From the NCBI RefSeq assembly GCF_904067045.1, contig NZ_CAJFDC010000013.1, positions 186,001 through 250,000 of the forward strand: DNA of 64,000 bases, given 5' to 3'. How positions within the stretch are numbered: position 1 is the stretch's first letter; each line of letters starts with the position of its first letter. Below are positions 63,521 through 64,000 of this stretch, one piece after another. The notes under the pieces were generated by a model. It did not search any database. It worked only from the letters and a program-made list of their open reading frames with translations, and was not told where the DNA came from. A program made the position numbers and the translations under genes. The DNA comes from Pseudomonas sp. FEN. Its GTDB lineage: Bacteria; Pseudomonadota; Gammaproteobacteria; Pseudomonadales; Pseudomonadaceae.

Positions 63521-63846
63521 AGACCGACTCCAGAGTCCTTGAAAATGCGAAACGCATGACAAGGACATAGCAGGAGTCGTGCCTGAAAATAAAATCTATA
63601 TTTTTCAGTAAGTTAAATTTAAAACGCAGAACAGATCACCGCTATAAAACAGCAAACTGTGCGGACACTGTTGCCCAGGCAACAGTGGGTACGGGGTTTT
63701 TCCCACGCCGGCCAGAGATGAAGATGGAGACTTGAGAACAGCACGGACCTGTAGGAACGGCCGGTCGACGCTCGATTGCCCGCGAAGCTTTTGGCGGCCT
63801 CAAGGGCCTCTTCGCTGGCAAGCCAGGCTCTACGGGGTCGTGGTGC
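63521..63846. other. Intergenic region upstream of sfnB with REP-like pair
   Basis: About 325 bases. 63580-63620 is strongly A/T-rich and probably carries the sfnB promoter. From 63751 (GTAGGAACGG) to 63833 (GGCTCTAC) there is an inverted pair of REP-like palindromes enclosing TTCGCTGGCAAGCC and CCCGCGAAGC. No sigma-54 site is seen and no gene is supported. Confidence 0.55.
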
Positions 63847-64000
63847 CTACAACACCACGTTGCGGATAAAGCGCGTCGCCACTTCGCCATCGTTGCGATA
63901 GCCATGGGGCTGGTTGCTGGGAAACATGAAGAACTCCCCAGCCGCTACCAGGCGCGGCTGCTCCCCGAGCAGCACCGTCAGGCAGCCTTCAAAGACGTAG
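63847..64000 (-). CDS. Cupin-domain protein, C-terminal end (partial)
   Basis: About 51 codons of a protein end: YVFEGCLTVLLGEQPRLV, then AAGEFFMFPSNQPHGYRNDG and RFIRNVVL before the stop. The pattern G-x-hydrophobic-P-x-x-x-H-x-x-x-N is cupin motif 2. It may be the sensor end of an XRE-cupin regulator, but the N-terminus is outside the window. Confidence 0.75.
   Translation of the reverse strand, partial: YVFEGCLTVLLGEQPRLVAAGEFFMFPSNQPHGYRNDGEVATRFIRNVVL

Noticed and set aside
1..64000. CRISPR arrays, rRNA operons, intact IS elements or an origin
   Set aside because: No regularly spaced repeats, no rRNA-like stretches, no transposase motifs and no DnaA-box cluster were seen.

Overview
The window looks like chromosomal DNA of a Pseudomonas, most likely of the fluorescens group. 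The evidence is high GC, dense ATGA-type gene overlaps, REP/REPIN-like intergenic palindromes, a DUF6124-like small protein, a NadS-type antitoxin, SfnB-type sulfur genes and CscRAB sucrose genes. Identifications come from reading motifs and recalling families; no database search was run.

Region 1 (1-11376, minus strand) is one catabolic operon: a HAD hydrolase, a DadA-like oxidase, a Tat-exported family 5 ABC binding protein with two permeases and a fused double ATPase, a three-subunit HcnABC/opine-oxidase-like dehydrogenase and an ArgE-family deacylase that leaves the window. It probably imports and oxidises an N-substituted amino acid or opine-like compound. A GNAT acetyltransferase follows at 11967.

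Region 2 (13323-23825, plus strand) is the highlight: an ebo operon (eboD, a shrunken eboC, eboA, eboB, eboE, eboF). It runs on with overlaps or short gaps into a secreted CxxCH protein, a stand-alone homologue of the N-terminal half of VioB, a possible 16-codon ORF and a ScyD/ScyE-like beta-propeller. The leader hairpin of eboD has an AGGGATG loop, a candidate Rsm site. Together the genes suggest synthesis and envelope handling of an unknown, possibly aromatic, metabolite.

Region 3 (23832-33981) holds a DosP-like PAS-PAS-GAF-GGDEF-EAL protein, cscR-cscA-cscB for sucrose use with a palindromic operator, and a LysR regulator divergent from a reductase, a DODA-type dioxygenase and an esterase.

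Region 4 (33984-36338) is a 2.2 kb remnant island between tRNA-Leu(UAA) and a degenerate copy of its 3' end, with an integrase remnant and small orphan genes.

Region 5 (36969-45755) carries a periplasmic lactonase-fold protein, an HD-GYP protein with an N-terminal Cys cluster, a dCache-type chemoreceptor, a PEP synthase and a PL7 alginate-lyase-like protein. Region 6 (about 45.9-52.8 kb) is accessory: a frameshifted DUF6124-like gene, a laccase-domain protein, a RelE/NadS toxin-antitoxin pair, several orphans and a second, frameshifted integrase remnant beside tRNA-Cys(GCA).

Region 7 (52937-63520, minus strand) is a possible sulfur or organic-acid operon: an SfnB-type oxidoreductase, a small acyl-CoA-dehydrogenase-like protein, an LLM flavin monooxygenase, a REPIN, a truncated acyl-CoA-synthetase-like protein, a complete Liv-type ABC importer and an FAD/NAD(P) protein. 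The window ends in the 3' end of a cupin gene.
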